Shown here piece after piece: positions 46,317 to 57,875 of a DNA stretch of 64,000 nucleotides. A model generated the notes under the pieces. That model had not been told where the DNA came from and did no database searches. It saw only the letters and a program-made list of their open reading frames with translations. This stretch comes from Actinobacillus genomosp. 2 (lineage in GTDB: Bacteria > Pseudomonadota > Gammaproteobacteria > Enterobacterales > Pasteurellaceae). The stretch's first letter is position 1. Each line of letters starts with the position of its first letter. The position numbers and the translations under genes were made by a program. The stretch lies in assembly GCF_029773605.1 (NCBI RefSeq), contig NZ_CP103807.1, positions 372,001-436,000 on the forward strand, given 5' to 3'.

Positions 46317-48821
46317 ATGGGCAATAAGGTTTTAAGTCCGGAGAATATTCAACAAGTTAAAGATGCTATTTTATATAAGATGGTGTTTGCTCTAGGGGTA
46401 GAGCCTCGTGATGCAAGTAAACGTAACTGGCTTAATGCTGCATTACGCGTTGTGCGTGATTTATCTACTGAATCTTGGTTGCAGACACGCCGTAGCCAAA
46501 TGGCAAATGGCAGTCGCCGTGTCTACTATCTTTCAATGGAATTTTTAATGGGGAGAACCTTCTCAAATGCAATGATAGCGGAAGGTGTTTATGAACTGAT
46601 TGATGCGGCATTAAAAGAACTTGGTCAAAATTTAGAAGATATTATTAATGAAGAGGGTGATCCGGGCTTAGGTAACGGTGGTTTAGGACGTTTAGCTGCT
46701 TGTTATATGGACAGTCTTGCGGCAATGAAAATTCCGGCTATTGGTTATGGTATCCGTTATGAATACGGTATGTTCCGTCAAGAAATTCGTAATGGCGAAC
46801 AAGTTGAACAGCCGGATCAATGGTTGGAAAATGAATTTGTATGGCCGTATTTACGCTCAAGTAAACGTTTCCCGATTTGTTTTGGCGGACGTGTATGGAA
46901 TGAAGGCTCGAAAGTTGTATGGCAAGCGGATGAAGAAATTGTTGCTCAAGCACATGATCAATTGATTCCAGGTTATGAAACAACCTCAACGAATAGCTTA
47001 CGTTTATGGTCGGCACACGCTTCGGGGAAAGGTTTCGGTTTAGCAGATTTCAACCGTGGTGATTATTTTTCGGCAATGAGTCGCCAGAATCTTTCAGAGA
47101 ATGTTTCTCGTGTGCTTTATCCTGACGATTCAACTTATAATGGACGTGAATTACGTTTACGCCAAGAATATTTCCTCTGTTCCGCTTCGGTGCAAGATAT
47201 TATTCGCCGTCATGAAGCAGAGTGTGGTTCTTGTATTAATCTAGCGGATAAAGTCGCGATTCACTTAAATGATACTCATCCAACACTTGCCGTACCGGAG
47301 CTAATGCGTATTCTGATTGATGAGAAAGGCTATAGTTGGGATCAAGCGTGGAATATGACTCGCAAAATTTTCTACTATACTAACCACACCTTAATGAGCG
47401 AAGCATTGGAAACTTGGCCGGTGGAAATGTTAGGGCGTATTTTACCGCGTCACCTAGGTATTATTTTTGAAATCAACGAATGGTTCTTAAATGAAGTACG
47501 TGAGAAATTCCCGGGTGAAGAAGATTTAGTACAACGTGTGTCACTGATTGATGAACAGGGTGATCGCCGAGTGCGTATGGCGTGGGTGGCGGTAGTCGCT
47601 TCAACTAAAGTAAATGGTGTTGCGAAGATTCACTCGGATTTAATGGTGGAATCCATTTTTGCCGATTTTGCACGTATTTATCCGGATCGTTTCACTAATG
47701 TGACCAATGGGGTAACGCCTCGCCGTTGGATTAAAATTGCCAACCCGGGTTTAGCCAATATTTTAGATAAACGTATCGGGAAAAATTGGCTAACCGATCT
47801 CAGCGAATTAGAGAAATTTAATGTCTTTGTGGATGATGCGGATGTTCAAGCTGAAATTGCAGCGGTGAAATATGAGAATAAACGTAAATTAGCGGATTAT
47901 GTTGAGAAAAATTTAGGCATCAAACTCAATCCAGAAGCGATTTTTGATGTACAGGTTAAACGTATTCACAAATATAAACGCCAACAGTTAAACGTATTAC
48001 ATATTATTACGCTCTATAATCGTATCTTAAAAAATCCAAATGCGGATTGGACACCACGTGTGTTTATCTTTGCTGGTAAAGCAGCAAGTGCTTACTATGC
48101 GGCGAAGAAAGTCATTCGTTTGATTAACGATGTTGCAAATGTCATCAATAATGATGAACGAGTACGTGATTTGATCAAGGTGGTGTTTATTCCGAATTAT
48201 GGCGTATCGCTCGCACAAATGATTATTCCGGCAGCGGATGTGTCCGAACAAATTTCATTGGCGGGAACAGAGGCTTCTGGTACGTCTAATATGAAGTTTG
48301 CCTTAAACGGTGCATTAACTATCGGGACGTTAGACGGTGCGAATGTAGAAATTTTAGATCACGTCGGTAAAGATAACATCTTTATTTTCGGTAACACGGT
48401 CGAACAGGTAGAAGAGCTGCGTCGTAATGGTTATTCGCCGTATCATTATTATGAAACGGACGGTGAATTAAATGAGGCGGTTTCGCAAATCTTAAACGGT
48501 AAATTCTCACCGGATGATCCATATCGTTACCAAGATCTGATTTTAAATTCAGGTGATTATTACCAAGCCTGTGCGGATTTCCGTAGCTATGTTGAGGCAC
48601 AAGAGCGAGTTGCAACCGCTTATCGTAATAAGAAAGCATGGACACGTTCAGCAATTATCAATATTGCGAATATGGGCTATTTCTCATCAGATCGCTCAGT
48701 ATTAGATTACGCACGAGATATTTGGCATATTGATCCAATGGATGAAGTACAATTAAAAGAAAATACGGATTTGGCGAGTATTATTGAAAGTTCAAGTAAG
48801 CTATTGATTATTCGTAAATAA
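46317..48821 (+). CDS. glgP: Glycogen/maltodextrin phosphorylase
   Basis: Releases glucose 1-phosphate from glycogen; PLP enzyme. 834 residues. The PLP-binding Lys lies in [11 protein letters not shown] near 659; [16 protein letters not shown] near residues 120-135 and [10 protein letters not shown] are conserved. AGGAG precedes the ATG. Last gene of the operon, followed by terminator 48884-48912. Which of GlgP and MalP it is cannot be decided by sequence alone, but the operon position favours GlgP. Confidence 0.94.
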   Translation: MGNKVLSPENIQQVKDAILYKMVFALGVEPRDASKRNWLNAALRVVRDLSTESWLQTRRSQMANGSRRVYYLSMEFLMGRTFSNAMIAEGVYELIDAALKELGQNLEDIINEEGDPGLGNGGLGRLAACYMDSLAAMKIPAIGYGIRYEYGMFRQEIRNGEQVEQPDQWLENEFVWPYLRSSKRFPICFGGRVWNEGSKVVWQADEEIVAQAHDQLIPGYETTSTNSLRLWSAHASGKGFGLADFNRGDYFSAMSRQNLSENVSRVLYPDDSTYNGRELRLRQEYFLCSASVQDIIRRHEAECGSCINLADKVAIHLNDTHPTLAVPELMRILIDEKGYSWDQAWNMTRKIFYYTNHTLMSEALETWPVEMLGRILPRHLGIIFEINEWFLNEVREKFPGEEDLVQRVSLIDEQGDRRVRMAWVAVVASTKVNGVAKIHSDLMVESIFADFARIYPDRFTNVTNGVTPRRWIKIANPGLANILDKRIGKNWLTDLSELEKFNVFVDDADVQAEIAAVKYENKRKLADYVEKNLGIKLNPEAIFDVQVKRIHKYKRQQLNVLHIITLYNRILKNPNADWTPRVFIFAGKAASAYYAAKKVIRLINDVANVINNDERVRDLIKVVFIPNYGVSLAQMIIPAADVSEQISLAGTEASGTSNMKFALNGALTIGTLDGANVEILDHVGKDNIFIFGNTVEQVEELRRNGYSPYHYYETDGELNEAVSQILNGKFSPDDPYRYQDLILNSGDYYQACADFRSYVEAQERVATAYRNKKAWTRSAIINIANMGYFSSDRSVLDYARDIWHIDPMDEVQLKENTDLASIIESSSKLLIIRK

Positions 48822-48883
48822 TATGAACAAGCGGTCTGTTTCTTGCAAAACTTTGCGGAAATTTGAGCGCTTGTAGAGCTAAA

Positions 48884-48912
48884 AAAGCCGTTTGTTTTGG
48901 ACAAACGGCTTT
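48884..48912. terminator. Bidirectional terminator, glg operon / ndk
   Basis: AAAGCCGTTTGT (48884-48895) / ACAAACGGCTTT (48901-48912), loop TTTGG-like, then CTTTTT. A degenerate uptake-signal pair lies just before it (48830-48873). Confidence 0.8.
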
Positions 48913-48926
48913 CTTTTTATTTTCGC

Positions 48927-49343
48927 TTAAATAATTTCATTCGGTGTGAAGAAGTAAGCGATTTCACGTTTTGCAGATTCTTCAGAATCCGAACCGTGAA
49001 CTGAATTTTTACGACCGCTGATAGCGTAGAGCGCTCGAATCGTGCCGGCTTTACGTTGCTCTGGATTCGTTGCACCCATTAATTCACGGTAGTGAGCGAT
49101 AGCATTCTCGCCTTCAAGCACCACCGCAACAATCGGTTCTGAAATCATAAATTCGACTAATGGCGCAAAAAATTCTTTACCTTGGTGTTCGGCATAGAAA
49201 CCTTCCGCTTGTGCTTGGGTCAGTTGTACTTTTTTGAGTGCTTTAACGGTTAAGCCTGCTTCTTCTAAATGGCTAAGAATTTTACCGATTAGATTGCGTT
49301 TTGTTGCATCGGGTTTAATTAAACAAAGCGTTTGTTGGATCAT
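48927..49343 (-). CDS. ndk: Nucleoside diphosphate kinase
   Basis: Transfers phosphate between nucleoside tri- and diphosphates through a phospho-His. 138 residues, active His116 in [10 protein letters not shown]. The N-terminal [20 protein letters not shown] is typical. AAGGAG upstream of the ATG. Between glgP and metG, each with separate signals. Confidence 0.96.
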   Translation of the reverse strand: MIQQTLCLIKPDATKRNLIGKILSHLEEAGLTVKALKKVQLTQAQAEGFYAEHQGKEFFAPLVEFMISEPIVAVVLEGENAIAHYRELMGATNPEQRKAGTIRALYAISGRKNSVHGSDSEESAKREIAYFFTPNEII

Positions 49344-49365
49344 TGTTTCTCCTTAATTCGCAAAA

Positions 49366-49390
49366 CAAGCGGTGAATCTCACCGCTTGTT
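49366..49390. terminator. Uptake-signal dyad after metG
   Basis: ACAAGCGGTGA (49366-49376) / TCACCGCTTGT (49380-49390), loop ATC. The minus-strand T-run (TTTTG) is modest. Confidence 0.55.
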
Positions 49391-49397
49391 ATTGCTT

Positions 49398-51458
49398 TTA
49401 TTTTACTTGCATACCAGGGCGGATACCTTCATCAGCGGAAAGTAAGAATAAGTCTGCACCGCCGGTGCCTGCCGATAAGATCATACCTTCCGATACGCCG
49501 AATTTCATTTTACGTGGTGCAAGGTTTGCGACCATAATCACAAAACGTCCGACTAATTCTTCTGGATTGTTATAAGCCGCTTTAATACCTGATAACACTT
49601 GGCGTTGGTGATCACCTAAATCTAATTGGAATTTCAATAATTTGTTTGATTCCGGTACGGCTTCACAGCTAATCACTTTTGCCACACGTAAATCTAATTT
49701 TGCGAAATCATCTATCGTGATTTCCGCTGCGATAGGCTCAACAGCCGTATTTTCGGTATTTTCCACTTTTTGTTGTTTTCCTTTTTTATCTTCTGTTTTA
49801 TTTTGTTCTGCAAACAGTGCTTTGGTTTCTTCAATCACAGCATCAATTTGTTTTTTCTCAAGACGAGAGAACAATGATTTAAACGATGCAACATTTTTAC
49901 CTAATAATGGTTGATGAATGTTGTCCCACGTTAATTCGGCTTGTAAGAAAGCTTCGGCACGTTCCGCTAACTGTGGTAATACAGGTTTTAAGTAACTCAT
50001 TAACACACGGAATAATTCAATACCCATTGAACAAACCGCTTGTAATTCTGCTTCACTACCTTCTTGTTTTGCGATCACCCAAGGTGCTTTATCATCGACA
50101 TATTTATTTGCTTTATCACAAAGATCCATAATTAAACGAATTGCTTTGTTAAATTCACGATTTTCATAATGTGTTGCGATCTGTTCTGATTGTGCAATAA
50201 ATTCTGCGAAAAGTGTTTCGTCTTCTAATTTATCAGCCAGTTTTCCTTCAAAGCGTTTTGCAATAAAACTTGCATTACGTGAAGCAAGGTTCACTAATTT
50301 ATTAACGATATCGCTGTTGACTCGTTGTACGAAATCTTCAAGACTTAAATCTAAGTCTTCAATTCGCTCGTTCAGTTTTGCCGCATAGTAATAACGTAAA
50401 CATTCCGGATCGATATGTTTTAAATAAGTACTTGCTTGAATAAAAGTACCGCGTGATTTTGACATTTTCACACCGTCAACCGTGACGTAACCGTGTGCAA
50501 ATACATTGGTCGGTTTACGTAATTCACAACCGTCTAACATCGCCGGCCAGAAAAGGCTATGGAAGTAAACGATATCTTTACCGATAAAGTGATAAAGCTC
50601 GGTATCTGAATCTTTTTTCCAAAATTCATCAAAGTTTAAACCGCTGCGATCACATAAATTTTTAAATGACGCCATATAACCGATAGGTGCATCAAGCCAT
50701 ACGTAGAAGAATTTATTTTCTGCATCTGGAATCGGGAAACCGAAGTAAGGCGCATCACGGCTGATGTCCCATTGCTGTAAACCACTTTCAAACCATTCTT
50801 GCATTTTATTGGCAATTTCTGATTGTAATGAACCTGAGCGAGTCCATTCTTTTAGCATACCTTCAAAACTTGGTAAATCGAAGAAAAAGTGTTCGGATTC
50901 TTTCACGATCGGTGTTGCACCGGAAACTGCAGAACGAGGATTAATTAAATCCATCGGGCTATAGGTTGATGCACATACTTCACAGTTATCACCGTATTGG
51001 TCTTCCGCTTTACACTTCGGGCAAGTACCTTTTACAAAACGATCCGGAAGAAACATTTGTTTTTCAGGATCAAATAACTGAGAAATCACACGACTTTTGA
51101 TAAAACCATTTGAACGTAATTTCTTATACATTTCGGTAGTAATTTCACGGTTTTCTTCACTATGAGTCGAATGATAGTTATCGAAACTAATGTTAAAGCC
51201 TTTGAAATCCGCTACGTGATCCGCTTTAGCTTTTTCAATGAGTTGTTCCGGAGTAATGCCTTGTTTTGCCGCATTAAGCATAATTGGTGTGCCGTGTGCA
51301 TCATCCGCACAGACAAAGTGGATTTCGTTACCACGCATACGCTGGAAGCGTACCCAAATATCTGCTTGGATATGTTCAAGCATATGGCCTAAATGGATTG
51401 CACCGTTTGCATAAGGCAAGGCACAAGTAACCAGCATTTTTCGTTTTTGGTTTGACAT
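49398..51458 (-). CDS. metG: Methionyl-tRNA synthetase
   Basis: Charges tRNA-Met. 686 residues, class I. The HIGH-like motif is HLGH ([11 protein letters not shown]), the KMSKS motif is GVKMSKSRG near 330, and the zinc site is CPKC...CEVC near 150. A C-terminal tRNA-binding/dimer domain starts near [14 protein letters not shown] Lys/Gln-rich linker precedes it. The gene is separated from dacB by 126 bp. Confidence 0.96.
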   Translation of the reverse strand: MSNQKRKMLVTCALPYANGAIHLGHMLEHIQADIWVRFQRMRGNEIHFVCADDAHGTPIMLNAAKQGITPEQLIEKAKADHVADFKGFNISFDNYHSTHSEENREITTEMYKKLRSNGFIKSRVISQLFDPEKQMFLPDRFVKGTCPKCKAEDQYGDNCEVCASTYSPMDLINPRSAVSGATPIVKESEHFFFDLPSFEGMLKEWTRSGSLQSEIANKMQEWFESGLQQWDISRDAPYFGFPIPDAENKFFYVWLDAPIGYMASFKNLCDRSGLNFDEFWKKDSDTELYHFIGKDIVYFHSLFWPAMLDGCELRKPTNVFAHGYVTVDGVKMSKSRGTFIQASTYLKHIDPECLRYYYAAKLNERIEDLDLSLEDFVQRVNSDIVNKLVNLASRNASFIAKRFEGKLADKLEDETLFAEFIAQSEQIATHYENREFNKAIRLIMDLCDKANKYVDDKAPWVIAKQEGSEAELQAVCSMGIELFRVLMSYLKPVLPQLAERAEAFLQAELTWDNIHQPLLGKNVASFKSLFSRLEKKQIDAVIEETKALFAEQNKTEDKKGKQQKVENTENTAVEPIAAEITIDDFAKLDLRVAKVISCEAVPESNKLLKFQLDLGDHQRQVLSGIKAAYNNPEELVGRFVIMVANLAPRKMKFGVSEGMILSAGTGGADLFLLSADEGIRPGMQVK

Positions 51459-51584
51459 TCGTAATTCTCGTAAGTAAAAAATAAGCTATGGATGTTATTC
51501 CATATCATCTAAAAATTTGTAGGAAATTGTAGCCCAAAAGCCGTGATTTTTCTAGTAGAAAGCCATTGAGCAATGTGTTAAGCC

Positions 51585-53027
51585 TTATTCGTTATAAAGT
51601 GCCATATAAAGATTTTGTTCAAAATTTACTAAAGCGGCTCGTTTAGTTTTACTTTCAAGTTCTCCGGTTGAATAACCATTCACAAATTGTACAAATGCGA
51701 TTCGTTCGCCACGAGCATTTTTCATAAAACCGGCGAGATTATATACACCTTTTAATGAGCCTGTTTTAGCAATCAAATTTTTAGCGAGCGGTTCTACGGC
51801 GATAGAGCCTCGTCCGGAAAGCGTACCGTCTACACCTGCTATCGGAAAAGTATCGAATAATTGCAAATTTTGCTCGTTTTTAGCGATATATTCTAATGCT
51901 TGTAACATTGTTGCTGCACTGACTTGATTATGGCGAGATAACCCCGAACCGTCTACAACGACACTATTATCGAATTTTATGCCTGCTTTGCTTTTTAGCA
52001 ACGATCTCACTACATGGCTTGCTAACGGAAAAGATGCCGCACGATTTTGCTGTTTATAAGCAATCGTACGAAATAGACTATCAGCAATTTGGTTGTCAGA
52101 TTTCTTCATCATTTTCTTTAGAAGTTCCGGTAATGGTACGGACCAATGTTCAGCTAATAATGTTCCATTTTGTGCATTGAGTGGTTCTTGAATTTTTCCT
52201 TCAAAGGCGATACCAAGGCGTTTCAAATTTGCCTTGATGAGATTCGCCCCATATATCGCCGGATCTTGAACTGAAAAACTAAGTCCAAAAGGTTCTGTTT
52301 GACGAGCCATACAACCTTTAATTTGGTAGCGATTATTATCATTCACAACCACATCCAGCTGGCAATAAGCGGCTTCAGATTTATCTACAATATATGCTGA
52401 GCTAAAAACTTGTACCGGATAAGCACTAGGAATATTTACTTTTGCGACATCTCCGACTTTTTGATTAGCATCTAAATTGACGTAAAAGCAATTATTATCG
52501 ACATTTACTGCGGCAGGCGGTGCATTAAAACACATGGTTAAATCATTCCAAATCCAGCCGGCAGCTTTATCGTGACTGGCAAACACCGCCGTATCTAAAA
52601 TTAAATTACCCTCAATTTTAGTGATACCTTGCTTTTTTAACTCGTTAATTAATTGATAAAGTTGACCGCTTGTTAAGTCTGGATCACCACTAAATTTAGC
52701 AACCAAATCGCCTTTTAGTATTCCATGCTCGACTTTACCATTTGTAAGTAGTGCGGTTTGAAAGCGGAAATCTTGTGGTAAAGCTAATTTGGCTGCTAAA
52801 GCGGTAAAGACTTTTTGAGTGCTAGCAGGCAACATAAAAATATCACTCTGATATTGGGTAAGAATTTGATCGGTATCAAGATTTTTTGCAATAAAAGCTG
52901 CGGATGCTCCGGGTGGTAAATAACTTACAAGTTGAGAAGGATTAATTTCAGCTATCGCAACAGAGGGAAGTAAGAAGCCAACTAAGGTTAGTTTAGACAT
53001 TAAGGAACGGGCGGATTTAAACAACAT
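51585..53027 (-). CDS. dacB: D-alanyl-D-alanine carboxypeptidase/endopeptidase (PBP4)
   Basis: Periplasmic serine peptidase acting on peptidoglycan cross-links. 480 residues. Signal peptide with LTLVGFLLPSVAIAE (cleavage about 26/27). SxxK motif PASTQKVF with Ser69 and Lys72, SxN motif SDNQIAD near 304, and KTGSL near 418. The ATG at 53027 or an in-frame ATG nine codons on are both possible. Divergent from greA. Confidence 0.93.
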   Translation of the reverse strand: MLFKSARSLMSKLTLVGFLLPSVAIAEINPSQLVSYLPPGASAAFIAKNLDTDQILTQYQSDIFMLPASTQKVFTALAAKLALPQDFRFQTALLTNGKVEHGILKGDLVAKFSGDPDLTSGQLYQLINELKKQGITKIEGNLILDTAVFASHDKAAGWIWNDLTMCFNAPPAAVNVDNNCFYVNLDANQKVGDVAKVNIPSAYPVQVFSSAYIVDKSEAAYCQLDVVVNDNNRYQIKGCMARQTEPFGLSFSVQDPAIYGANLIKANLKRLGIAFEGKIQEPLNAQNGTLLAEHWSVPLPELLKKMMKKSDNQIADSLFRTIAYKQQNRAASFPLASHVVRSLLKSKAGIKFDNSVVVDGSGLSRHNQVSAATMLQALEYIAKNEQNLQLFDTFPIAGVDGTLSGRGSIAVEPLAKNLIAKTGSLKGVYNLAGFMKNARGERIAFVQFVNGYSTGELESKTKRAALVNFEQNLYMALYNE

Positions 53028-53121
53028 ATAAATTCGGGAGTTGATATTTTTAACAAGACGTTGAATAATAGCCCTTTCACTTATATTCGTAAACCTTAAA
53101 ATTTTTATAAAAGGATAAATA

Positions 53122-53598
53122 ATGAAACAAATTCCAATGACGGTGCGTGGAGCAGAGTTGCTTCGTGAAGAATTAGAATTTTTAAAAAATGTTCGCCGCC
53201 CACAAATTATTGATGCGATTGCGGAAGCACGCGAACACGGTGACTTAAAAGAAAATGCGGAATACCACGCAGCACGTGAACAGCAAGGTTTCTGTGAAGG
53301 TCGTATTCAAGAAATCGAAGGTAAATTAGGGAATGCGCAAGTTATTGATGTGACGAAAATGGCAAATAACGGCAAAGTGATTTTTGGTGCAACTGTTAGT
53401 TTGGTCAATGCAGATACAGATGAAGAAGTGACTTATCGTATTGTTGGCGATGATGAAGCAAATATTAAAGAAGGCTTAATTTCAGTAAACTCACCGATTG
53501 CTCGCGGCTTAGTTGGCAAAGAAGTAGACGATTCGGTGAGTATTGTCACTCCGGGCGGTAAAGTAGAATTTGACATTATTAATGTAGAATATATTTAA
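53122..53598 (+). CDS. greA: Transcription elongation factor GreA
   Basis: Rescues stalled RNA polymerase by stimulating transcript cleavage. 158 residues, the family length. The coiled-coil N-terminal half ([34 protein letters not shown]) carries the catalytic acidic tip Asp-Leu-Lys-Glu-Asn-Ala-Glu. C-terminal FKBP-like part [13 protein letters not shown] strong terminator follows. Confidence 0.97.
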   Translation: MKQIPMTVRGAELLREELEFLKNVRRPQIIDAIAEAREHGDLKENAEYHAAREQQGFCEGRIQEIEGKLGNAQVIDVTKMANNGKVIFGATVSLVNADTDEEVTYRIVGDDEANIKEGLISVNSPIARGLVGKEVDDSVSIVTPGGKVEFDIINVEYI

Positions 53599-53617
53599 CT
53601 AAATTCCGTATAAAGTT

Positions 53618-53674
53618 AAGCGGTCATATTTCTTCAATATTTTGCAAAAATAGAAGAAATATGACCGCTTTTTA
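53618..53674. terminator. Strong terminator, greA / prmB
   Basis: An 18-bp perfect stem AAGCGGTCATATTTCTTC (53618-53635) / GAAGAAATATGACCGCTT (53653-53670) with T5. The stem bases are uptake-signal cores; it serves both convergent genes. Confidence 0.85.
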
Positions 53675-53677
53675 TGT

Positions 53678-54622
53678 TTATTGGAATAAATGATGATGTT
53701 TGACTAATTCTTCTCGGGTAAGGGTAAATACACCCAGTCCGCCATTTTTAAATTCGAGCCAATGGAATGGTACACTAGGGAATTGTTCAATCAAATGCAC
53801 CATGCTGTTACCGACTTCACATACCAATACCCCGTTATCGATAAGATAATTCGGTGCTTCGGCAAGAATACGTTTAGTAATATCTAAACCGTCAATACCT
53901 GAACCCAATGCTAACTCCGGTTCATGGTGAAATTCGTGAGGCATATCGTCCAAATCTTCTTGATCAACATACGGTGGGTTGGTCACGATTAAATCATATT
54001 TATCTTGTGGAATATCGTTAAATAAGTCCGAACTGATCGGGAATACACGATGTGCAACTTGATGGCGTTCAATATTAATTTGTGCGACATCTAAAGCATC
54101 AAGCGATAAATCGACCGCATCGACTTCCGCATTAGGGAATTGTTTGGCACAAGCAATGGCAATACAACCGCTACCAGTACACATATCTAAAATACGTTTC
54201 GGTTCATTTTTTAATAAACCTTTAAAGCCGTTGGTAATTAATTCTCCAATCGGCGAACGAGGGACAATAACACGTTCGTCCACATAATATTCCTCTCCAC
54301 AGAACCACGCAGAATTGGTTAAATACGCAACCGGTTTACGCATACCTAAACGCTGTTGAACCATTTCGATAACACGTTCTTTCTCGATACGAGTTAGATT
54401 GGACGAATACATTGCTTCCGGTACATCAATCGGCAAATTTAATGCACTAAGTACAAGTTGGTGGGCTTCATCCCAAGGGTTATCTAACCCATGACCATAA
54501 TAGAGATCAGAAGCATTGAAATAGCTATACGCCCAACGCATCATATCTTGAATCGTTTTTAAATCATCAGCAGCAGATGATTCGATAATTTCTTCTAATA
54601 ATTCTAGGTTATGCTCAAACAT
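53678..54622 (-). CDS. prmB: 50S ribosomal protein L3 glutamine methyltransferase PrmB
   Basis: Methylates Gln of ribosomal protein L3 using SAM. 314 residues. The SAM loop [14 protein letters not shown] near 143-156 and the HemK-type motif [11 protein letters not shown] near 205 are present. The N-terminal half with [20 protein letters not shown] follows E. coli PrmB (YfcB). It is divergent from bioA. Confidence 0.92.
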   Translation of the reverse strand: MFEHNLELLEEIIESSAADDLKTIQDMMRWAYSYFNASDLYYGHGLDNPWDEAHQLVLSALNLPIDVPEAMYSSNLTRIEKERVIEMVQQRLGMRKPVAYLTNSAWFCGEEYYVDERVIVPRSPIGELITNGFKGLLKNEPKRILDMCTGSGCIAIACAKQFPNAEVDAVDLSLDALDVAQINIERHQVAHRVFPISSDLFNDIPQDKYDLIVTNPPYVDQEDLDDMPHEFHHEPELALGSGIDGLDITKRILAEAPNYLIDNGVLVCEVGNSMVHLIEQFPSVPFHWLEFKNGGLGVFTLTREELVKHHHLFQ

Positions 54623-54682
54623 AATTGTCCCTTTAAAAAATAATGAAAAATTGGTCTATTTTATACTGATATAGTTTTTTGT

Positions 54683-54712
54683 GCTAGAATCCGGCAAAAT
54701 TAAAGGAAAATA
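54683..54712 (+). promoter_or_regulatory. Possible extended -10 promoter and RBS of the bio operon
   Basis: TGCTAGAAT at 54682-54690 has the extended -10 form seen also ahead of rapA. AAAGGA lies at 54703-54708. I do not see the BirA palindrome. Confidence 0.4.
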
Positions 54713-54715
54713 AAA

Positions 54716-56014
54716 ATGAGAATAACTCAGCTTATTGAATTAGACCAAAAACACATTTGGCATCCTTATTCTTCCATTACTAATCCTATTCCTGTTTATC
54801 CGGTAGAACGAGCAGACGGCGTGATCATCACTTTAAAAGACGGTCGTAAACTGATTGACGGAATGTCTTCATGGTGGGCGGCGCTACACGGCTATAACCA
54901 TCCTCGTTTAAATCAGGCGGCAACTGAACAATTAAGCAAAATGAGCCACATTATGTTTGGTGGCTTGACTCACGAACCAGCGACTAAACTTTCGCAAAAA
55001 TTATTAGAAATTTTACCGCCTGAGCTGAATAAAATTTTCTTTGCAGATAGCGGTTCGGTCGCAGTTGAAGTCGCTATGAAAATGGCATTGCAATATGCCC
55101 AAGCAAGCGGTCAAAAAAATGCTAAAAAACGCACTAAATTTGCCACGATTCGCTCCGGTTATCATGGCGATACTTGGCATGCGATGTCAGTTTGCGATCC
55201 TGTTACCGGTATGCACGGTCTATTCAATTCCAGCTTGCCAGTACAATATTTTTTACCGCAACCGAGTGTGAAATTTGGTGAAGCATGGCGAGATGAAGCG
55301 ATTTTGCCACTGCAAGAGTTATTTGAACAACATAGCGATGAGATTGCCGCATTAATTCTCGAGCCTGTTGTACAGGGTGCAGGTGGGATGTATTTCTATT
55401 CGCCGGTGTATTTACAAAAGGCGAGAGAATTATGCGACCGTTTCGGGATTTTGTTAATTTTCGATGAAATTGCCACCGGCTTCGGGCGTACCGGTAAATT
55501 ATTTGCATTGGAATACGCTGAGGTAGTGCCGGATATTATTTGCTTGGGCAAAGCGTTAACCGGCGGTTATTTGACTTTATCGGCAACAATCACCACAGAA
55601 AAAGTTGCAACGGTCATTTGCGAAGGAGAGGCAAAATGTTTTATGCACGGCCCGACATTTATGGCGAATCCGCTTGCCTGTGCGATTGCTTATGAATCGA
55701 TTAATTTATTATTAGAAAGTGATTGGCAAGCCAATATTAAACGTATTGAACGGCAATTAATAGATGAACTCACACCGGCGAAACAATTTAAATCGGTAGC
55801 GGAAGTACGGGTATTAGGCGCAATCGGTGTATTAGAAATGCAACAGCCGGTTGATTTGGTATTACTACAAAAATTATTTGTCGAACACGGCATTTGGGTT
55901 CGCCCTTTCGGCAAACTGGTTTACATTATGCCGCCGTTTATTATTAGTCAGGCGGAATTAACCCAACTCACTAGCGCCTTATTACAAGTATTAAAAATAG
56001 CTTATAACGAATAA
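54716..56014 (+). CDS. bioA: Adenosylmethionine-8-amino-7-oxononanoate aminotransferase
   Basis: Converts KAPA to DAPA in biotin synthesis, with SAM as amino donor. 432 residues, class III aminotransferase. PLP Lys in [14 protein letters not shown] near 279; [11 protein letters not shown] and [15 protein letters not shown] are BioA hallmarks. First of bioAFGCD; bioF begins 28 bases after its stop. bioB is not in the window. Confidence 0.96.
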   Translation: MRITQLIELDQKHIWHPYSSITNPIPVYPVERADGVIITLKDGRKLIDGMSSWWAALHGYNHPRLNQAATEQLSKMSHIMFGGLTHEPATKLSQKLLEILPPELNKIFFADSGSVAVEVAMKMALQYAQASGQKNAKKRTKFATIRSGYHGDTWHAMSVCDPVTGMHGLFNSSLPVQYFLPQPSVKFGEAWRDEAILPLQELFEQHSDEIAALILEPVVQGAGGMYFYSPVYLQKARELCDRFGILLIFDEIATGFGRTGKLFALEYAEVVPDIICLGKALTGGYLTLSATITTEKVATVICEGEAKCFMHGPTFMANPLACAIAYESINLLLESDWQANIKRIERQLIDELTPAKQFKSVAEVRVLGAIGVLEMQQPVDLVLLQKLFVEHGIWVRPFGKLVYIMPPFIISQAELTQLTSALLQVLKIAYNE

Positions 56015-56042
56015 AAACGTAATACATTTGATTGGAGGTTTT

Positions 56043-57206
56043 ATGAATGTATTCGAACAAAAGTTAGCGGAATTAACACAAGCCGGCTTAAAGCGAGCGT
56101 TACCGCCGATTCAACATGATGGCAAGTGGATTCTTGCTGATAATCGCAGAATGTTAAATTTTTCCTCAAATGATTATTTGGGGCTAGCTTCAGACCAGCA
56201 TTTACAGCGTCAATTTTTGCAAAAAATCAGTGAAAATGAACCGCTTGTTACTCCACTTACCTCATCTTCTTCGCGTCTACTGACCGGTAATTTCCCGATT
56301 TACCAAGATTTTGAACAGCTGATTGCCAACCGTTTTAAGCGAGAAGCGGCTTTGTTATTTAACAGCGGTTATCATGCCAATATCGGTATTCTGCCGGCGT
56401 TAGCGGATAAAAATACCCTCATTCTTGCCGATAAGTTAGTTCACGCCAGTTTGATTGACGGTATCCGTTTAGCCGGTGTGTATTTTTATCGCTATCAACA
56501 TAATAACCTCGAACATTTAAGCCAATTACTCAGCAAATATTCCACTCAGTTTGAGCGGATTATCATTGTGACTGAAAGTATTTTTAGTATGGACGGCGAT
56601 GTTGCACCTTTGGTTGAACTCGTGGCGTTAAAAAGAGCCTTTGCCAACCAATGTCACATTATGTTGTATGTGGATGAGGCACATGCAATCGGTGCATACG
56701 GAGAACAAGGCTTAGGTATGGCGGAAGTATTAGGCTGTATTGGAGAAATTGATTTTTTAGTAGGTACGTTCGGCAAAGCATTGGCTTCGATGGGAGCTTA
56801 TTTGGTTTGCGATCAAGTGATTAAAGATTACTTAATTAACACGATGCGTCCATTGATTTTTTCGACCGCATTACCGCCGCTAAATGTTGCATGGACGGCA
56901 TTTTTATTTGAGCAGTTAGCCGAATTTCACCGTAAACGACAATATTTAGCACAGCTTAGTGAGAAACTAAAACAAGCGGTACAGCAGAAAAATAGTTATC
57001 CATTACAAACGCAAAGTTGCATTATTCCGTTTATCGTGGGAGAAAACGAACAAACGATGCAAAAAGCCAAAACATTGCAACAACAAGGTTTTTATTGCTT
57101 GCCGATTCGTCCGCCGACAGTGCCGAAAGGTACGGCTCGTATCCGCTTATCCTTAACCGCTGATTTAACCATAGAAGAATTAGATCGTTTAATTGCTTGT
57201 TTATAA
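56043..57206 (+). CDS. bioF: 8-amino-7-oxononanoate synthase
   Basis: Condenses pimeloyl-ACP and alanine. 387 residues from the ATG at 56043, which follows GGAGG; an in-frame start at 56028 would place the RBS inside. PLP Lys in [10 protein letters not shown] near 245; [11 protein letters not shown] and [14 protein letters not shown] are conserved. Second gene of the operon. Confidence 0.95.
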   Translation: MNVFEQKLAELTQAGLKRALPPIQHDGKWILADNRRMLNFSSNDYLGLASDQHLQRQFLQKISENEPLVTPLTSSSSRLLTGNFPIYQDFEQLIANRFKREAALLFNSGYHANIGILPALADKNTLILADKLVHASLIDGIRLAGVYFYRYQHNNLEHLSQLLSKYSTQFERIIIVTESIFSMDGDVAPLVELVALKRAFANQCHIMLYVDEAHAIGAYGEQGLGMAEVLGCIGEIDFLVGTFGKALASMGAYLVCDQVIKDYLINTMRPLIFSTALPPLNVAWTAFLFEQLAEFHRKRQYLAQLSEKLKQAVQQKNSYPLQTQSCIIPFIVGENEQTMQKAKTLQQQGFYCLPIRPPTVPKGTARIRLSLTADLTIEELDRLIACL

Positions 57207-57215
57207 GGAGACAAT

Positions 57216-57875
57216 GTGAAAACAAAATTAATTTCAACTCAACAAGCCAATTTGATTATTTATTTTGCCGGTTGGGGCACACCGGCATCGGTTGTCTCAC
57301 ATTTAGCGTTGCCGAACGGTTATGACTTATTGATTTGTTATGATTACCAAGATTTAAACTTTCCTGCTTTTGATTTTAGCCGTTACCAAACCCTCCGCTT
57401 AGTTGCGTGGTCGATGGGCGTTTGGGTGGCGGAAAATGTATTACCGGAGATTAATTTGGCTTCTGCGACAGCGATTAACGGTACGTCTTTTCCTAAACAC
57501 GATGAATGGGGGATTCCGCTACAGATATTTAACGGCACATTACAAACATTAAATACAGAAAATCGCTTGAAGTTTGAACGCCGAATTTGTGGTGATAAAC
57601 AGTTGTTAAATGCTTACCTCGCATTACCCGAACAGCGTTCGCTTGCTGAAATTCATCATGAACTTGAGGTATTGAATACGGCAGTTGAGGCAAATCTTGT
57701 TACGCCGAAGCTACATTGGACGAATGTGATTATTGGCGAGAAAGATCGTATTTTTTCAGCACAAAATCAGCTAGCTTTTTGGCAAGATAAAAATGTGCGT
57801 ATGACACAAATGCCTAAAGGTGAGCATTATCTCTGGCAACATTTTTCTGAGTGGGAGCAATTATGGCAAAGTTAG
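57216..57875 (+). CDS. bioG: Pimeloyl-ACP methyl ester esterase BioG
   Basis: Removes the methyl ester from pimeloyl-ACP methyl ester so bioF can use it, replacing BioH of E. coli. 219 residues, a DUF452 hydrolase. Nucleophile Ser in AWSMGVWVAE near 65, Asp in IIGEKDRIFS, and His in KGEHYLWQH. Lies between bioF and bioC and overlaps bioC by 13 bases. Cytoplasmic. Confidence 0.9.
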   Translation: MKTKLISTQQANLIIYFAGWGTPASVVSHLALPNGYDLLICYDYQDLNFPAFDFSRYQTLRLVAWSMGVWVAENVLPEINLASATAINGTSFPKHDEWGIPLQIFNGTLQTLNTENRLKFERRICGDKQLLNAYLALPEQRSLAEIHHELEVLNTAVEANLVTPKLHWTNVIIGEKDRIFSAQNQLAFWQDKNVRMTQMPKGEHYLWQHFSEWEQLWQS

